A stretch of DNA of 64,000 nucleotides, from positions 13,278 through 77,277 of the forward strand of contig NZ_JOFQ01000028.1 of the NCBI RefSeq assembly GCF_000718305.1, given 5' to 3'. This document shows positions 43,138 through 53,380 of this stretch, piece after piece. The notes under the pieces are model-generated. The model was not told where the DNA came from, ran no database searches, and was given only the letters and a program-made list of their open reading frames with translations. The DNA comes from Streptomyces niger. Lineage in GTDB: Bacteria > Actinomycetota > Actinomycetes > Streptomycetales > Streptomycetaceae. Within the stretch, counting starts at the first letter, position 1. Each line of letters starts with the position of its first letter. The translations under genes were made by a program, and so were the position numbers.

Positions 43138-44195
43138 CCGAGCGCATCCCACAGACTCCGTCGACCAGCCGCAGAAACCTGCTCTTCGGCGCCGCGACCG
43201 TCTCCGCCGGCGCCTTCCTCACCGCCTGCACCAGCAACGAGAACAACGCCTCGGCCGGCACCGGCAAGCAGCAGGCGGGCGGGGTCGACGACAAGCCCGG
43301 CAAGAAGGTCACCATCGGCTTCGCCGGGCCGCAGGCCGACCACGGCTGGCTGAACGCCATCAACCAGAACGCCAAGGAGCGCGCGAAGCAGTACGAGGAC
43401 GTCACCCTGGAGATCACCGAGGGCTCCAACGACACGGCCCAGCAGATCGGGCAGATCGAAACCCTGATCAACAAGAAGGTCGACGTCCTGGTCATCCTCC
43501 CCGCCGACGGCAAGGCGCTCACCCAGGTCGGCCTGAAGGCCATGCGCGCCGGCATCCCCGTCGTCAACCTCGACCGGGTCTTCGCCTCCCAGCAGGCCTA
43601 CCGCTGCTGGGTCGGCGGCGACAACTACGGCATGGGCCTCAACGCCGGGCACTACATCGGCGAACAGCTCAAGGACAAGAAGAACGCCAAGGTCGTCGAG
43701 CTCGCCGGGATCGACAACCTGGAACTGACCCGGCAGCGCACCCAGGGCTTCGACGACGCCCTGAAGAACTACCCCAACATCAAGAAGGTGGGGCGGCAGG
43801 CCGCCGAGTTCACCGTCGAGTCCGGCCAGGCCAAGATGGCCGGGCTGCTCCAGGCCCACCCCGACTTCGACGCCCTGTGGAACCACGACGACGACCAGGG
43901 CGTGGGCGCCGAGCGCGCCATCGAACAGGCGGGCCGGGACGGCTTCCTGATGGTCGGCGGCGCCGGCTCCCGCAAGGTCATGGACACCATCAAGGCCGGC
44001 AACTCCGTCCTGAAGGCCACCGTGCTCTACCCGCCGACCATGTCGGCGTCCGCCATCGACCTGGCCCGCGCACTCGGCCAGGGCAAGGGCGTCAGCGGCA
44101 TGGCCGAGCTGGAGATCCCCGCCTCGATCACCCTGTACTCCGCGGTCGTCACCAAGGACAACGTCGACGACTACCTCCCGACCGGCTTCAACTGA
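43134..44195 (+). CDS. sugar-binding lipoprotein of ABC transporter
   Basis: 353 residues. The N-terminus has a twin-arginine SRRNLLFG and a lipobox FLTAC, so it is probably Tat-exported and lipid-anchored. The mature part is a periplasmic-binding-protein type I fold (VTIGFAGPQADHGWLNAINQ, VDVLVILPADGKALTQVGLK, WNHDDDQGVGAERAIEQAG). It delivers a sugar or polyol to the permease. ATG overlaps the permease stop. Confidence 0.94.
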   Translation: MTERIPQTPSTSRRNLLFGAATVSAGAFLTACTSNENNASAGTGKQQAGGVDDKPGKKVTIGFAGPQADHGWLNAINQNAKERAKQYEDVTLEITEGSNDTAQQIGQIETLINKKVDVLVILPADGKALTQVGLKAMRAGIPVVNLDRVFASQQAYRCWVGGDNYGMGLNAGHYIGEQLKDKKNAKVVELAGIDNLELTRQRTQGFDDALKNYPNIKKVGRQAAEFTVESGQAKMAGLLQAHPDFDALWNHDDDQGVGAERAIEQAGRDGFLMVGGAGSRKVMDTIKAGNSVLKATVLYPPTMSASAIDLARALGQGKGVSGMAELEIPASITLYSAVVTKDNVDDYLPTGFN

Positions 44196-44277
44196 GGCGC
44201 GACGTGTCCCCGGCGGCCACGCGCCGCCGGCCGCGCCCGCCTTCCCCCACACCTGACCTCCACCGATGAGGTGATGT

Positions 44278-45450
44278 ATGGACGACAACGCGCAGGACCC
44301 CACCCCCGACGGCCGCCCCGCACTGGGTATCGGCATGGTCGGCTACGCCTTCATGGGCGCCGCCCACTCCCAGGGCTGGCGCACCGCGGCCCGGGTCTTC
44401 GACCTGCCGCTGCGCCCGGCCATGAACGCCGTCTGCGGCCGGGACGCCGACGGTGTGCGCGCCGCCGCCGACCGGCTCGGCTGGGCCGCGGCGGAGACCG
44501 ACTGGCGGGCCCTGATAGCCCGCGACGACGTCGACGTGGTCGACATCTGCACGCCCGGCGACAGCCACGCCGAGATCGCCATCGCGGCCCTCGAAGCCGG
44601 CAAGCACGTGCTGTGCGAGAAGCCGCTGGCCAACACGGTCGCGGAGGCGGAGGCCATGGTGGCGGCGGCCGAGGCGGCCCGGACCCGGGGCCGGATCGCC
44701 ATGACCGGCTTCAACTACCGGCGCACGCCCGCGATGGCACTCGCCCGGCGGTTCGTCGAAGAGGGCCGGCTCGGCCGGCTGCGTCACCTGCGCGCCACCT
44801 ACCTCCAGGACTGGCTGGTCGACGCGGAGGCGCCGATGACCTGGCGGCTGCGCAAGGAGAGCGCCGGCTCCGGCGCCCTGGGCGACCTCGGCGCGCACAT
44901 CGTCGACCTCGCGCAGTACCTGGCGGGGGAGGCGCTGACCGGGGTCTCGGCCGTCACCGAGACGTTCGTACGGCAGCGCCCGCTGCCCTCGGGCGGCACG
45001 GACGAGGTGACGGTGGACGACGCGGCGCTGTTCACCGGCCGGTTCGCCTCCGGCGCGCTGGCGTCCTTCGAGGCCAGCCGGGTCGCCGCGGGCCGCAAGA
45101 ACGCCCTCCGCATCGAGCTCAACGGCGACCGCGGCTCGCTCTCCTTCGACCTGGAACGCCTCAACGAACTGTCCTTCCACGACCACACCGAACCATCCGT
45201 CGCGGCCGGCTTCCGCCGCATCCTGGTCACCGAGCCGGACCACCCGTACCTGGAGGGGTGGTGGCCGCCGGGCCACGGCCTCGGCTATGAGCACACCTTC
45301 GTGCACCAGGCCCGCGACCTGGTGCACGCCATCGCCGCCGGCACCGACCCGACGCCGTCCTTCGCCGAGGGGCTGCGCGTGCAGCGCGTGCTGGCCGCGG
45401 TGGAGGAGAGCGCCGCGAAGAACTGCGTCTACACCCCCGTATCGGCCTGA
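44278..45450 (+). CDS. Gfo/Idh/MocA-family oxidoreductase
   Basis: 390 residues. NAD(P) motif [18 protein letters not shown] at the N-terminus, then [15 protein letters not shown] with the EKP motif, and C-terminal [20 protein letters not shown] with the catalytic D...H. It oxidises a sugar or polyol, probably at C3 or as inositol dehydrogenase. It lies between the sugar-binding protein and an isomerase gene, as in sugar catabolic operons. Confidence 0.93.
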   Translation: MDDNAQDPTPDGRPALGIGMVGYAFMGAAHSQGWRTAARVFDLPLRPAMNAVCGRDADGVRAAADRLGWAAAETDWRALIARDDVDVVDICTPGDSHAEIAIAALEAGKHVLCEKPLANTVAEAEAMVAAAEAARTRGRIAMTGFNYRRTPAMALARRFVEEGRLGRLRHLRATYLQDWLVDAEAPMTWRLRKESAGSGALGDLGAHIVDLAQYLAGEALTGVSAVTETFVRQRPLPSGGTDEVTVDDAALFTGRFASGALASFEASRVAAGRKNALRIELNGDRGSLSFDLERLNELSFHDHTEPSVAAGFRRILVTEPDHPYLEGWWPPGHGLGYEHTFVHQARDLVHAIAAGTDPTPSFAEGLRVQRVLAAVEESAAKNCVYTPVSA

Positions 45451-45464
45451 GGAGGTCCCGTACC

Positions 45465-46472
45465 GTGCCACGCCAGTTCACTCTCTTCACCGGCCAATGG
45501 GCCGACCTTCCCCTGGAGGAGGTCTGCCGGCTGGCCCGCGACTTCGGCTACGACGGGCTCGAACTCGCCTGCTGGGGCGACCACTTCGAGGTCGACCGGG
45601 CCCTGTCCGAGCCCGGCTACCTCGACGGCAGGCGGCAGCTGCTCGACAAGTACGGACTGAAGTGCTGGGCCGTCTCCAACCACCTCGTCGGTCAGGCGGT
45701 CTGTGACGCGATCATCGACGAGCGGCACGAGGCGATCCTGCCCGCCCGCATCTGGGGCGACGGCGAGGCCGAGGGCGTACGGCAGCGGGCGGCGGCCGAG
45801 ATGAAGGACACCGCGCGGGCCGCGGCCGCCTTCGGCGTCCGCACCGTCGTCGGCTTCACCGGCTCGGCCGTCTGGCACCTGGTCGCGATGTTCCCGCCGG
45901 TCGTGCCCGGCATGATCGAGCGCGGCTACGAGGACTTCGCCGAGCGCTGGAACCCGATCCTGGACGTCTTCGACGCCGAGGGCGTCCGCTTCGCCCACGA
46001 GGTCCACCCGAGCGAGATCGCTTACGACTACTGGACCACCCACCAGGCCCTCGAAGCCGTCGGCCACCGGCCCGCCTTCGGCCTCAACTTCGACCCGTCG
46101 CACTTCGTGTGGCAGGACCTGGACCCGGTCGGCTTCCTCTGGGACTTCCGCGACCGGATCTACCACGTGGACTGCAAGGAGGCCAGGAAGCGTCTGGACG
46201 GCCGCAACGGCCGGCTCGGCTCCCACCTGCCCTGGGGCGACCCGCGCCGCGGTTGGGACTTCGTCTCGGCGGGCCACGGCGACGTCCCCTGGGAGGACTG
46301 CTTCCGGATGCTCCGCTCGATCGGGTACGAGGGGCCGGTCTCGGTGGAGTGGGAGGACGCCGGCATGGACCGCCTGCAGGGCGCTCCGGAGGCGCTGGCC
46401 CGCCTCAAGACGTACGACTTCGAGCCGCCCACGGCATCGTTCGACGCGGCGTTCGGCCGCTCGGATGCCTGA
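45465..46472 (+). CDS. sugar phosphate isomerase/epimerase (xylose-isomerase-like TIM barrel)
   Basis: 335 residues. [19 protein letters not shown] starts the barrel; metal ligands are in [16 protein letters not shown] (Glu), [16 protein letters not shown] (Asp, His) and [10 protein letters not shown], and the terminal Glu in [13 protein letters not shown]. It isomerises or cleaves a keto-sugar produced by the neighbouring dehydrogenase. GTG 45465 has GGAGG upstream. It is the last gene before a 190-bp promoter region. Confidence 0.92.
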   Translation: MPRQFTLFTGQWADLPLEEVCRLARDFGYDGLELACWGDHFEVDRALSEPGYLDGRRQLLDKYGLKCWAVSNHLVGQAVCDAIIDERHEAILPARIWGDGEAEGVRQRAAAEMKDTARAAAAFGVRTVVGFTGSAVWHLVAMFPPVVPGMIERGYEDFAERWNPILDVFDAEGVRFAHEVHPSEIAYDYWTTHQALEAVGHRPAFGLNFDPSHFVWQDLDPVGFLWDFRDRIYHVDCKEARKRLDGRNGRLGSHLPWGDPRRGWDFVSAGHGDVPWEDCFRMLRSIGYEGPVSVEWEDAGMDRLQGAPEALARLKTYDFEPPTASFDAAFGRSDA

Positions 46473-46484
46473 CGGGCCGCCCGT

Positions 46485-46509
46485 CTTTGTCCTGCTGAGG
46501 GCAGAAGTC
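46485..46509. promoter_or_regulatory. operator candidate before PQQ-type dehydrogenase
   Basis: CTTTGTCCTG, identical to the ROK upstream site (38786-38795), followed by CTGAGGGCAGAAGTC, similar to the second arm there. Lies about 155 bp before the dehydrogenase start. Same regulator suspected. Confidence 0.5.
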
Positions 46510-46661
46510 GTCTTCCCTCATGTCAAAGGTCTATCCACAGCGGGCCAAGGCAGCTATTTTCGCCCCTGGTGTCACGTACACGTACATGACGGCTCGCACA
46601 GCGCACTGAACTCCCCAGCACCGCCCACCGCACGGCAATCGACCCGCCCGGGAGGCACCGC

Positions 46662-49115
46662 GTGCACAGAAGACGTCGCAGAATCCGCTCCACCCTCGCC
46701 CTGTTCGCCGGCGGTCTGCTCGCGGCCGGCTCGCTCTCGCTCGGCAGCACCCCCTCGGTCGCCGCCCCGGCCGCCGCCCCGGCACCCACCGCGGAGGACT
46801 TCCAGCAGGTCACCCTCGCCAAGGGCGCGGCGGAGGTGGGCGAGCCCATGTCGCTCGCCGTCCTCCCCGACCGCTCCGTCCTGCACACCTCCCGCGACGG
46901 CACGCTCCGGCTGACCGACGCCACCGGCGACACCAAGGTCGCCGGCAAGCTCCCCGTCTACACCCACGACGAAGAGGGCCTCCAGGGCGTCGGCGTCGAC
47001 CCCGGCTTCAAGGACAACCGCTTCATCTACCTCTATTACGCGCCCCCGCTGGACACCCCGGCGGGCGATGCGCCGGACAACGGCACCGCCGCCGACTTCG
47101 CCAAGTTCGACGGCGTGAACCGGCTCTCCCGCTTCGTCCTGAAGGACGACGGCACGCTGGACACCGCCAGCGAGAAGAAGATCCTGGAGGTCGCCACCTC
47201 CCGCGGCACCTGCTGCCACGTCGGCGGTGACATCGACTTCGACGCGCAGGGCAACCTCTACCTCTCCACCGGCGACGACTCCAACCCGTTCGCCTCCGAC
47301 GGCTACACGCCCATCGACGAGCGCGCCGACCGCAACCCCGCGTACGACGCCCAGCGCAGCGCCGGCAACACCAACGACCTGCGCGGCAAGATCCTGCGCG
47401 TCAAGGTCAACGAGGACGGCTCGTACGACATCCCCGAGGGCAACCTCTTCGCGCCCGGCACCGAGAAGACCCGGCCAGAGATCTACGCGATGGGCTTCCG
47501 CAACCCCTTCCGGATGAGCGTCGACAAGCCCACCGGCATCGTCTACGTCGGTGACTACGGCCCCGACGCGGGCGCCGCGAGCCCCACCCGCGGCCCGGCC
47601 GGACAGGTGGAGTTCGCCCGCGTCACCAAGGCCGGCAACTTCGGCTGGCCGTACTGCACCGGGAACAACGACGCCTACGTCGACTACGACTTCGCCACCG
47701 GCACGTCCGGCGAGTCCTTCGACTGCGCCGCCCCCAAGAACACATCCGTGCACAACACAGGGCTGACCGACCTGCCCCCGGCCCAGCCCGCCTGGATCCC
47801 GTACGACAACGACTCCGTACCGGAGTTCGGCAGTGGCTCGGAGTCCCCGATGGGCGGCCCGGTCTACCGCTACGACGCGAACTCCGATTCCAAGGTGAAG
47901 TTCCCCGAGTCCTACGACGGTGACTTCTTCGCCGGTGAGTTCGGCCGCCAGTGGATCAAGCGGATCGAGCAGGACGCGGACGGCAAGGTCCAGTCGATCA
48001 ACCCGGTCCCCTGGAGCGGCACCCAGATCATGGACATGTCCTTCGGCCCGGACGGCGCGCTGTACGTGCTGGACTACGGGCTGAGCTGGTTCGGCGGCGA
48101 CGAGCATTCCGCGCTGTACCGCATCGAGAATGCCACCGACGGCCACTCGCCGGTCGCCGAGGCGAAGGTCGACCGCACCTCGGGCCAGGCACCCCTGAAG
48201 GCGAAGTTCAGCGCGACCGCCACCGACCAGGACGGTGACGCGCTCACCTACGCCTGGGACTTCGGCGACGGCACTAAGTCCACCGCGCAGAACCCCACCC
48301 ATACGTACAAGAAGAACGGCACCTACACGGCGACCGTCACCGCCAAGGACCCCTCGGGCCGCACCGGCTCGGCCAGCGTCCACCTCACCGTCGGCAACAC
48401 CGCGCCGTCCGTGACGCTCCAACTCCCCGGTGACGGGCAGTTGTTCACCTTCGGCGACAAGGTGCCCTTCAAGGTGAAGGTCGCCGACCCCGAGGACGGG
48501 AAGATCGACTGCTCCAAGGTCACCGTCACGCACATCCTCGGCCACGACAACCACGGCCACGCCGTGACCTCGGCCAACGGCTGCGAGGGCACCATCCAGA
48601 CGCTGGCCGACGGCGAGCACGACCCCAACGCCAACATCTTCGGGGTCTTCGACGCCGAGTACACCGACAAGGGCGCGAACGGCCAGCCCGCGCTGACCAC
48701 CCACGACCAGAACGTCACCCAGCCCAAGCACCGCCAGGCCGAGCACTTCAGCACCTCCAAGGGCGTCAAGGCGGTCGACCACACGCCGGCGCACGGCGGC
48801 AAGACCGTCGGCGACATCCACAACGGCGACTGGATCGGCTTCACCCCGTACCGCGTCTCCAACGCCACGAAGCTGACCGCCCGGGTCGCCTCGGCCGGCG
48901 CCGGCGGCACGCTGGAGATCCGCACCGGCAAGCCCGACGGCAAGCTGCTCGGTACGGCCAAGGTGCCGGTCACCGGCGGCTGGGAGACGTACACGGACGT
49001 CAGCACCGCCCTCACCAAGCCGCCCGCCGGAACGACGACGCTGTACCTCGTCTTCAAGGGCAGCAGCACGGGAGCGCTGTACGACGTGGACGACTTCGAG
49101 ATCACGACGAAGTAG
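46662..49115 (+). CDS. secreted PQQ-type sugar dehydrogenase with PKD and CBM-like domains
   Basis: 817 residues. A signal peptide (RIRSTLALFAGGLLAAGSLS ... VAAPA) is followed by a glucose/sorbosone dehydrogenase propeller (MSLAVLPDRSVLHTSRDGTL, HVGGDIDFDAQGNLYLSTGD, GWPYCTGNNDAY), a PKD domain about 500-590 (ALTYAWDFGDGTKSTAQNPT), an intermediate beta domain, and a C-terminal carbohydrate-binding module (DIHNGDWIGFTPYRVSNATK). It probably oxidises a polysaccharide or sugar outside the cell. GTG 46662 with GGGAGG upstream. A strong terminator follows. Confidence 0.92.
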   Translation: MHRRRRRIRSTLALFAGGLLAAGSLSLGSTPSVAAPAAAPAPTAEDFQQVTLAKGAAEVGEPMSLAVLPDRSVLHTSRDGTLRLTDATGDTKVAGKLPVYTHDEEGLQGVGVDPGFKDNRFIYLYYAPPLDTPAGDAPDNGTAADFAKFDGVNRLSRFVLKDDGTLDTASEKKILEVATSRGTCCHVGGDIDFDAQGNLYLSTGDDSNPFASDGYTPIDERADRNPAYDAQRSAGNTNDLRGKILRVKVNEDGSYDIPEGNLFAPGTEKTRPEIYAMGFRNPFRMSVDKPTGIVYVGDYGPDAGAASPTRGPAGQVEFARVTKAGNFGWPYCTGNNDAYVDYDFATGTSGESFDCAAPKNTSVHNTGLTDLPPAQPAWIPYDNDSVPEFGSGSESPMGGPVYRYDANSDSKVKFPESYDGDFFAGEFGRQWIKRIEQDADGKVQSINPVPWSGTQIMDMSFGPDGALYVLDYGLSWFGGDEHSALYRIENATDGHSPVAEAKVDRTSGQAPLKAKFSATATDQDGDALTYAWDFGDGTKSTAQNPTHTYKKNGTYTATVTAKDPSGRTGSASVHLTVGNTAPSVTLQLPGDGQLFTFGDKVPFKVKVADPEDGKIDCSKVTVTHILGHDNHGHAVTSANGCEGTIQTLADGEHDPNANIFGVFDAEYTDKGANGQPALTTHDQNVTQPKHRQAEHFSTSKGVKAVDHTPAHGGKTVGDIHNGDWIGFTPYRVSNATKLTARVASAGAGGTLEIRTGKPDGKLLGTAKVPVTGGWETYTDVSTALTKPPAGTTTLYLVFKGSSTGALYDVDDFEITTK

Positions 49116-49124
49116 CGCACCAAT

Positions 49125-49174
49125 GGTGTGGGGCGGACGGGCGGACCGTACGGCCCGCCCGTCCGCCCCACACC
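49125..49174 (+). terminator. near-perfect 20-bp-stem hairpin
   Basis: 49125-49144 (GGTGTGGGGCGGACGGGCGG) pairs perfectly with 49155-49174; the loop itself contains the palindrome CCGTACGG. It starts 10 bp after the dehydrogenase stop. Confidence 0.8.
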
Positions 49175-49277
49175 CGCCGATCACCCGTGCCGCAGGCTCC
49201 AGGCCCGCACACCCCTGCACAGAGGCCCCTTGCCCAGCCACCCCCCCCCCGCCGCCGCTGGAGGAAGGACTCCGCAC

Positions 49278-50669
49278 ATGCACCCGCACCAGCCCAGAGC
49301 GAGACGCCAGGCCGTACAGCGGCTCGGCATCACCGCCGCCGCGGCCGCCACCCTGCTCGCCACCATGGCCCTGCCCGGCGCCGCCGCCTCCCCGGACGGT
49401 GGCAGCGCGGCCGACACCGCCCGAGTCCTGGTCTTCTCCAAGACCGCCGGCTTCCGCCACGACTCGATCCCCGAGGGCATCGCCGCGGTCAAGGACCTCG
49501 GCGCCCGGCACGGCTTCGCCGTCGACGCCACCGAGGACGCCGCCGCCTTCACCACCGCCAACCTCGCCCGCTACGACGCCGTCGTCTTCCTCTCCACCAC
49601 CGGCGACGTCCTCGACGCCACCCAGCAGTCGGCCTTCGAGAAGTACATCGCCGCCGGCGGTGGTTATGTCGGCGTGCACGCCGCCGCCGACACCGAGTAC
49701 GACTGGCCCTTCTACGGCGGCCTGGCCGGCGCCTACTTCCAGTCGCACCCGGCCATCCAGCCCGCGACCCTGCGCATCGAGGACCGCGCCCACCCCGCCA
49801 CCGCCCACCTGCCGGCGGCCTGGGAACGCACCGACGAGTGGTACAACTACCGCACCAACCCGCGCGACCACGCCCACGTCCTCGCCACCCTCGACGAATC
49901 GACGTACACCGGCGGCACGATGGGCGCGGACCACCCGTTCGCCTGGTGCCAGGAGTACCGCGGCGGCCGCGCCTTCTACACCGGCGCGGGCCACACCAAG
50001 GAGTCCTACGCCGACTCCGCCTTCCGCACCCACCTCCTCGGCGGCATCCGCTACGCCGCGGGCCTCGCCCAGGCCGACTGCCGCCCGGAGAAGGGCTACA
50101 CCCCCCTGTTCGACGGCACCCGGACGAGCCTTGAGGGCTGGAAGCAGGCGGGCCCCGGCTCCTTCACCCTGAACGAGGACGACGGGACGCTCACCTCCGA
50201 CGGCGGCATGGGCATGCTCTGGTACGCCGCGAAGGAGCAGCACGCCTACTCCCTGAAGCTGGACTGGAAGATGGCCGGCGAGTCCGGCGACGACAACTCC
50301 GGCGTCTACGTGGGCTTCCCCGCCTCCGACGACCCCTGGTCCGCCGTGAACAACGGCTACGAGATCCAGATCGACGCCACGGACACCCCCGACCACACCA
50401 CCGGCTCCGTCTACGGCTTCAAGGCCGCGGACATCAAGGCCAGGGACGCCGCCCTGAACCCGCCGGGGGAGTGGAACACCTACGAGATCCGCGTCCAGGG
50501 CGAACGCCTGAAGGTGTTCCTCAACGGCCGCAAGATCAACGACTTCACCAACCACGACCCGGCCCGCTCCCTCCGCCAGGGCTACGTCGGCATCCAGAAC
50601 CACGGCCCCGACGACAAGGTCTCCTTCCGCCAGATCCGCATCAAGGCGCTGGGGGAGAAGGGGGCGTAG
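49278..50669 (+). CDS. secreted ThuA-domain plus DUF1080 (3-keto-glycoside hydrolase type) protein
   Basis: 463 residues. The signal peptide AVQRLGITAAAAATLLATMA ... AAS is followed by a ThuA domain about 45-270 (VLVFSKTAGFRHDSIPEGIA, GGYVGVHAAADTEYDWPFY, PFAWCQEYRGGRAFYTGAGH) and a DUF1080 domain about 275-463 (GYTPLFDGTRTSLEGWKQAG, SGVYVGFPASDDPW, KVFLNGRKINDFTNHDPARS). DUF1080 proteins are linked to 3-keto-disaccharide hydrolysis, which fits the neighbouring dehydrogenases. GAGGAAGGA precedes ATG 49278. A C10 run at 49241-49250 lies in the leader. Confidence 0.92.
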   Translation: MHPHQPRARRQAVQRLGITAAAAATLLATMALPGAAASPDGGSAADTARVLVFSKTAGFRHDSIPEGIAAVKDLGARHGFAVDATEDAAAFTTANLARYDAVVFLSTTGDVLDATQQSAFEKYIAAGGGYVGVHAAADTEYDWPFYGGLAGAYFQSHPAIQPATLRIEDRAHPATAHLPAAWERTDEWYNYRTNPRDHAHVLATLDESTYTGGTMGADHPFAWCQEYRGGRAFYTGAGHTKESYADSAFRTHLLGGIRYAAGLAQADCRPEKGYTPLFDGTRTSLEGWKQAGPGSFTLNEDDGTLTSDGGMGMLWYAAKEQHAYSLKLDWKMAGESGDDNSGVYVGFPASDDPWSAVNNGYEIQIDATDTPDHTTGSVYGFKAADIKARDAALNPPGEWNTYEIRVQGERLKVFLNGRKINDFTNHDPARSLRQGYVGIQNHGPDDKVSFRQIRIKALGEKGA

Positions 50670-50822
50670 GGCGGGGGTGGTGACTGACAGGGCCTCGGAC
50701 GGGGCTGCTCCGCGCATGAGATGACGGGCACGGCTTCTTACGGCGGTACGGCGGTACGGCAGCACGACTGCGGTACGGCAGTGCATCAGTACGGCAGTAC
50801 AGCAACGGATACGGGAGGGCGC

Positions 50823-52100
50823 ATGGGCAAGGGGACGGGTACGGGCCAGGAGACGGCGAGGCGGGAGGGTGGCCCGGGTGATCCGGGCGCCGGCCGTACT
50901 GGCGGTACTGGCGGTACTGAGGGTACTGGTCGCACCGGTGGTAGCGGCGGTACCGGCCGCACCGGCGTATGGCTGATCGGCGCCCGCGGCTCGGTGGCCA
51001 CGACCGTCGTCGCCGGTTGCGCGGCACTCGTCGCCGGCCTGCACGAACCGACCGGCATGGTCACCGAGTCGGCGGCCTTCGCCGACGTCCCGCTGCCACC
51101 GCTGGACTCCCTCGTCTTCGGCGGCCACGACATCACGTCCTGCCCGCTCCCCAAGCGCGCCGAACAACTGGCCGCCGGCGGCGTCCTGCCCCATGGCCTG
51201 CCCCGCTCGCTGCAGACCGAACTCGCCGCTGCCGACGCCGAGATCCGCCCCGGCGGACCCCAGCCCGGTGACACCCGCGACGACGAAGCCCTGGTGGCCG
51301 CGTTCGCCACGGACCTGCGCACCTTCCGCCGCACGCACGACCTGGACCGCGTGGTCGTCATCAACGTCGCATCGACGGAAGCCGCGCCGGGCACCGAAAG
51401 CGCTGGCGGGGAGGGTGCCGGCGAGCGGCCCTCCGCCGACCGCCTCCCCGCCAGCTCCCGCTACGCGCTCGCCGCCCTGCGCGCCGGCTGCTCGTACGTC
51501 AACTTCACGCCCTCCACCGGCCTGCACCACCCGGTCCTGCGCGACATGGCCCGCTGCAGCGGACTCCCGTACGCGGGCCGGGACGGCAAGACCGGCCAGA
51601 CCCTGCTGCGCTCCGTCCTCGCACCGATGATGGCCCAGCGCGCGCTGACCGTACGGGCCTGGTCCGGTACGAACCTCCTCGGCGGCGGAGACGGTGCCGC
51701 ACTCGCCGACCCGGCCGCCGCCGCGGCCAAGAACGCCGGCAAGGCCGCCGTACTCCGCGACACCCTGGGCGAACTCCCGCCCGGTGAAGTCCACATCGAC
51801 AACGTCCCGGCGCTGGGCGACTGGAAGACGGCCTGGGACCACATCGCGGTCGACGGCTTCCTCGGCAGCCGAGTGATCCTCCAGACCATCTGGCAGGGCT
51901 GCGATTCGGCGCTCGCCGCACCGCTGGTGCTCGACCTGGCCCGCCTGGTCGCCGCCGCCCACGCCGCGGGTCTCAGCGGCCCGCTCCCCGAACTCGGCTT
52001 CTTCTTCAAGGACCCGGACGGCGGCCCGGCGGCTCTGGCCGACCAGTACACGGCCCTGACCACCACCTTCGCCACCCGACTCCGGGAGGCCCACGCATGA
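50823..52100 (+). CDS. inositol-3-phosphate-synthase-like enzyme of the Ebo-type cassette
   Basis: 425 residues. After a 48-residue Gly/Thr/Arg repeat extension, the Rossmann motif VWLIGARGSVATTVVAGCAA starts the enzyme; YVNFTPSTGLHHPVL, GRDGKTGQTLLRSVLAPM and SGTNLLGGGDGAAL are inositol-1-phosphate synthase signatures. It would convert a sugar phosphate to a cyclitol phosphate or related product. ATG 50823 with GGGAGGG upstream; the promoter side (50720-50822) is rich in GGTACGGC repeats. The UbiA gene overlaps its stop (ATGA). Confidence 0.88.
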   Translation: MGKGTGTGQETARREGGPGDPGAGRTGGTGGTEGTGRTGGSGGTGRTGVWLIGARGSVATTVVAGCAALVAGLHEPTGMVTESAAFADVPLPPLDSLVFGGHDITSCPLPKRAEQLAAGGVLPHGLPRSLQTELAAADAEIRPGGPQPGDTRDDEALVAAFATDLRTFRRTHDLDRVVVINVASTEAAPGTESAGGEGAGERPSADRLPASSRYALAALRAGCSYVNFTPSTGLHHPVLRDMARCSGLPYAGRDGKTGQTLLRSVLAPMMAQRALTVRAWSGTNLLGGGDGAALADPAAAAAKNAGKAAVLRDTLGELPPGEVHIDNVPALGDWKTAWDHIAVDGFLGSRVILQTIWQGCDSALAAPLVLDLARLVAAAHAAGLSGPLPELGFFFKDPDGGPAALADQYTALTTTFATRLREAHA

Positions 52101-53380
52101 CCCCCTTCCCCCGCTTCCCCCGCTTCCTCCACCTGCCCCCTCGCTCCTTCCTCCCGTCCTCCTCCCGCTTCCTCCGCCTGTCCCCCCGAGCCCGTCGTTC
52201 CGGTCCCCACCGCCTCGCTCACCTGAACGCCCCGGTGGGCCTGTCCGGCGTGAGACGCCGTACGGGCGCCCAGGGGCCACCGGCGCCTCCGGGACATGCG
52301 TCGGGGCCTCCGGGACATGCGTCGGGGCCGGACACCCCGGCGGCTCGCTCCGCGAGGGCGGCCCGTTCCCGCTCCGCGAGGGCGGCCGACTCCCGCTCCG
52401 CGAGGGCGGCCGACTCCCGCTCCCCCCGTTCCTCGGGCTCACCACGGGACTGGGCGGAGCTGCTACGGATCTCCGCACCGGCCAGCGTCCCCGGCGACCT
52501 CCTCGCCGGTGCCGCGGCCGCCGGCCTGCGCCCCAACACCCGTACCGCCCTGGCCACCCTCTCCTCCCTCTTCCTCTACGAGGCGGGCATGGCCCTGAAC
52601 GACTGGGCCGACCGCGACATCGACGCCCTGGAACGCCCGCACCGTCCCCTACCCTCCGGCCGCATCACCCCCACCGCCGCCCTCGCGGCGGCCGGCGGCC
52701 TCACGGCGGCCGGCCTCGCCTTCGCGGCAGCCGCCGGCCGCCCGGCCCTGGTTACCGGCACCGCCTTGGCCGCCACCGTGTGGGCCTACGACCTGCACCT
52801 CAAGAACACCCCCGCCGGCCCCGCAGCGATGGCCTGCGCCCGCACCCTCGACCTCCTCCAAGGCGCCATCGCCACCACCGCACCCGACGCTCCCACGTCC
52901 CCTGCCGCTCGTCGCGCCCTCCCCTCGGCCGCCCTGCTCGGCGCCCACACCTTCACGGTCACCACCGTTTCCCGCCGCGAGACCCAAGGCTCCTCCACGG
53001 CGCTGCCCCTCCTCTCCCTGGCAGCCATCACCGCCCTGTCCCACGCCGCAGGGGCTCGCTTCCCCTCCCGCGGCCCCCACGCGTCCCGCAGCCCCGGGCG
53101 CACCGAGACCGTCACGGCTCGGACATCGGCAACCGCCTCCACCACCATCGCCTCGCTCCTCGCCGCGGGTTACGCCGCTACCGCTGCCCGCCCCCTCCTC
53201 GTCGCCGCGCTCAACCCGTCGCCGTACTTCCTCCAGCGGGCCGTCGGCGGCGGCATCCGCGCGATGATCCCGTTGCAGGCGGCCCTCGCCGCACGAGCCG
53301 GTGCGCCGGTCATCGGGTCCACGGTGCTCGCCCTCATCCCCGTCGCCCGTCGCCTGTCCCGAAAGGTCAGCCCGACATGA
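52097..53380 (+). CDS. eboC: UbiA-family prenyltransferase (SCO3242/EboC type)
   Basis: 427 residues. The first 115 are an Arg/Ser/Ala-rich, partly tandem-repeated extension; the enzyme begins WAELLRISAPASVPGDLLAG. The first Asp motif is NDWADRDIDALERPHRPLPS (NDxxDxxxD), typical of UbiA. About seven or eight membrane helices follow. It probably attaches a prenyl group to a polar headgroup. ATG overlaps the upstream stop; the isomerase gene overlaps its own stop. Three 24-bp direct repeats lie at 52346-52417. Confidence 0.88.
   Translation: MTPFPRFPRFLHLPPRSFLPSSSRFLRLSPRARRSGPHRLAHLNAPVGLSGVRRRTGAQGPPAPPGHASGPPGHASGPDTPAARSARAARSRSARAADSRSARAADSRSPRSSGSPRDWAELLRISAPASVPGDLLAGAAAAGLRPNTRTALATLSSLFLYEAGMALNDWADRDIDALERPHRPLPSGRITPTAALAAAGGLTAAGLAFAAAAGRPALVTGTALAATVWAYDLHLKNTPAGPAAMACARTLDLLQGAIATTAPDAPTSPAARRALPSAALLGAHTFTVTTVSRRETQGSSTALPLLSLAAITALSHAAGARFPSRGPHASRSPGRTETVTARTSATASTTIASLLAAGYAATAARPLLVAALNPSPYFLQRAVGGGIRAMIPLQAALAARAGAPVIGSTVLALIPVARRLSRKVSPT

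Noticed and set aside
49241-49250. Run of ten C as a phase-variable switch
   Set aside because: It lies in the untranslated leader of the ThuA-DUF1080 gene about 27 bp before the start, so it cannot shift the frame; possible promoter-length effects are unsupported.
46572-52478. A 1,968-codon open frame on the minus strand
   Set aside because: It runs antisense to four well-supported genes (PQQ-type dehydrogenase, ThuA-DUF1080, inositol-phosphate synthase, UbiA) and consists of Val/Gly/Arg/Asp-rich shadow sequence caused by high third-position GC.
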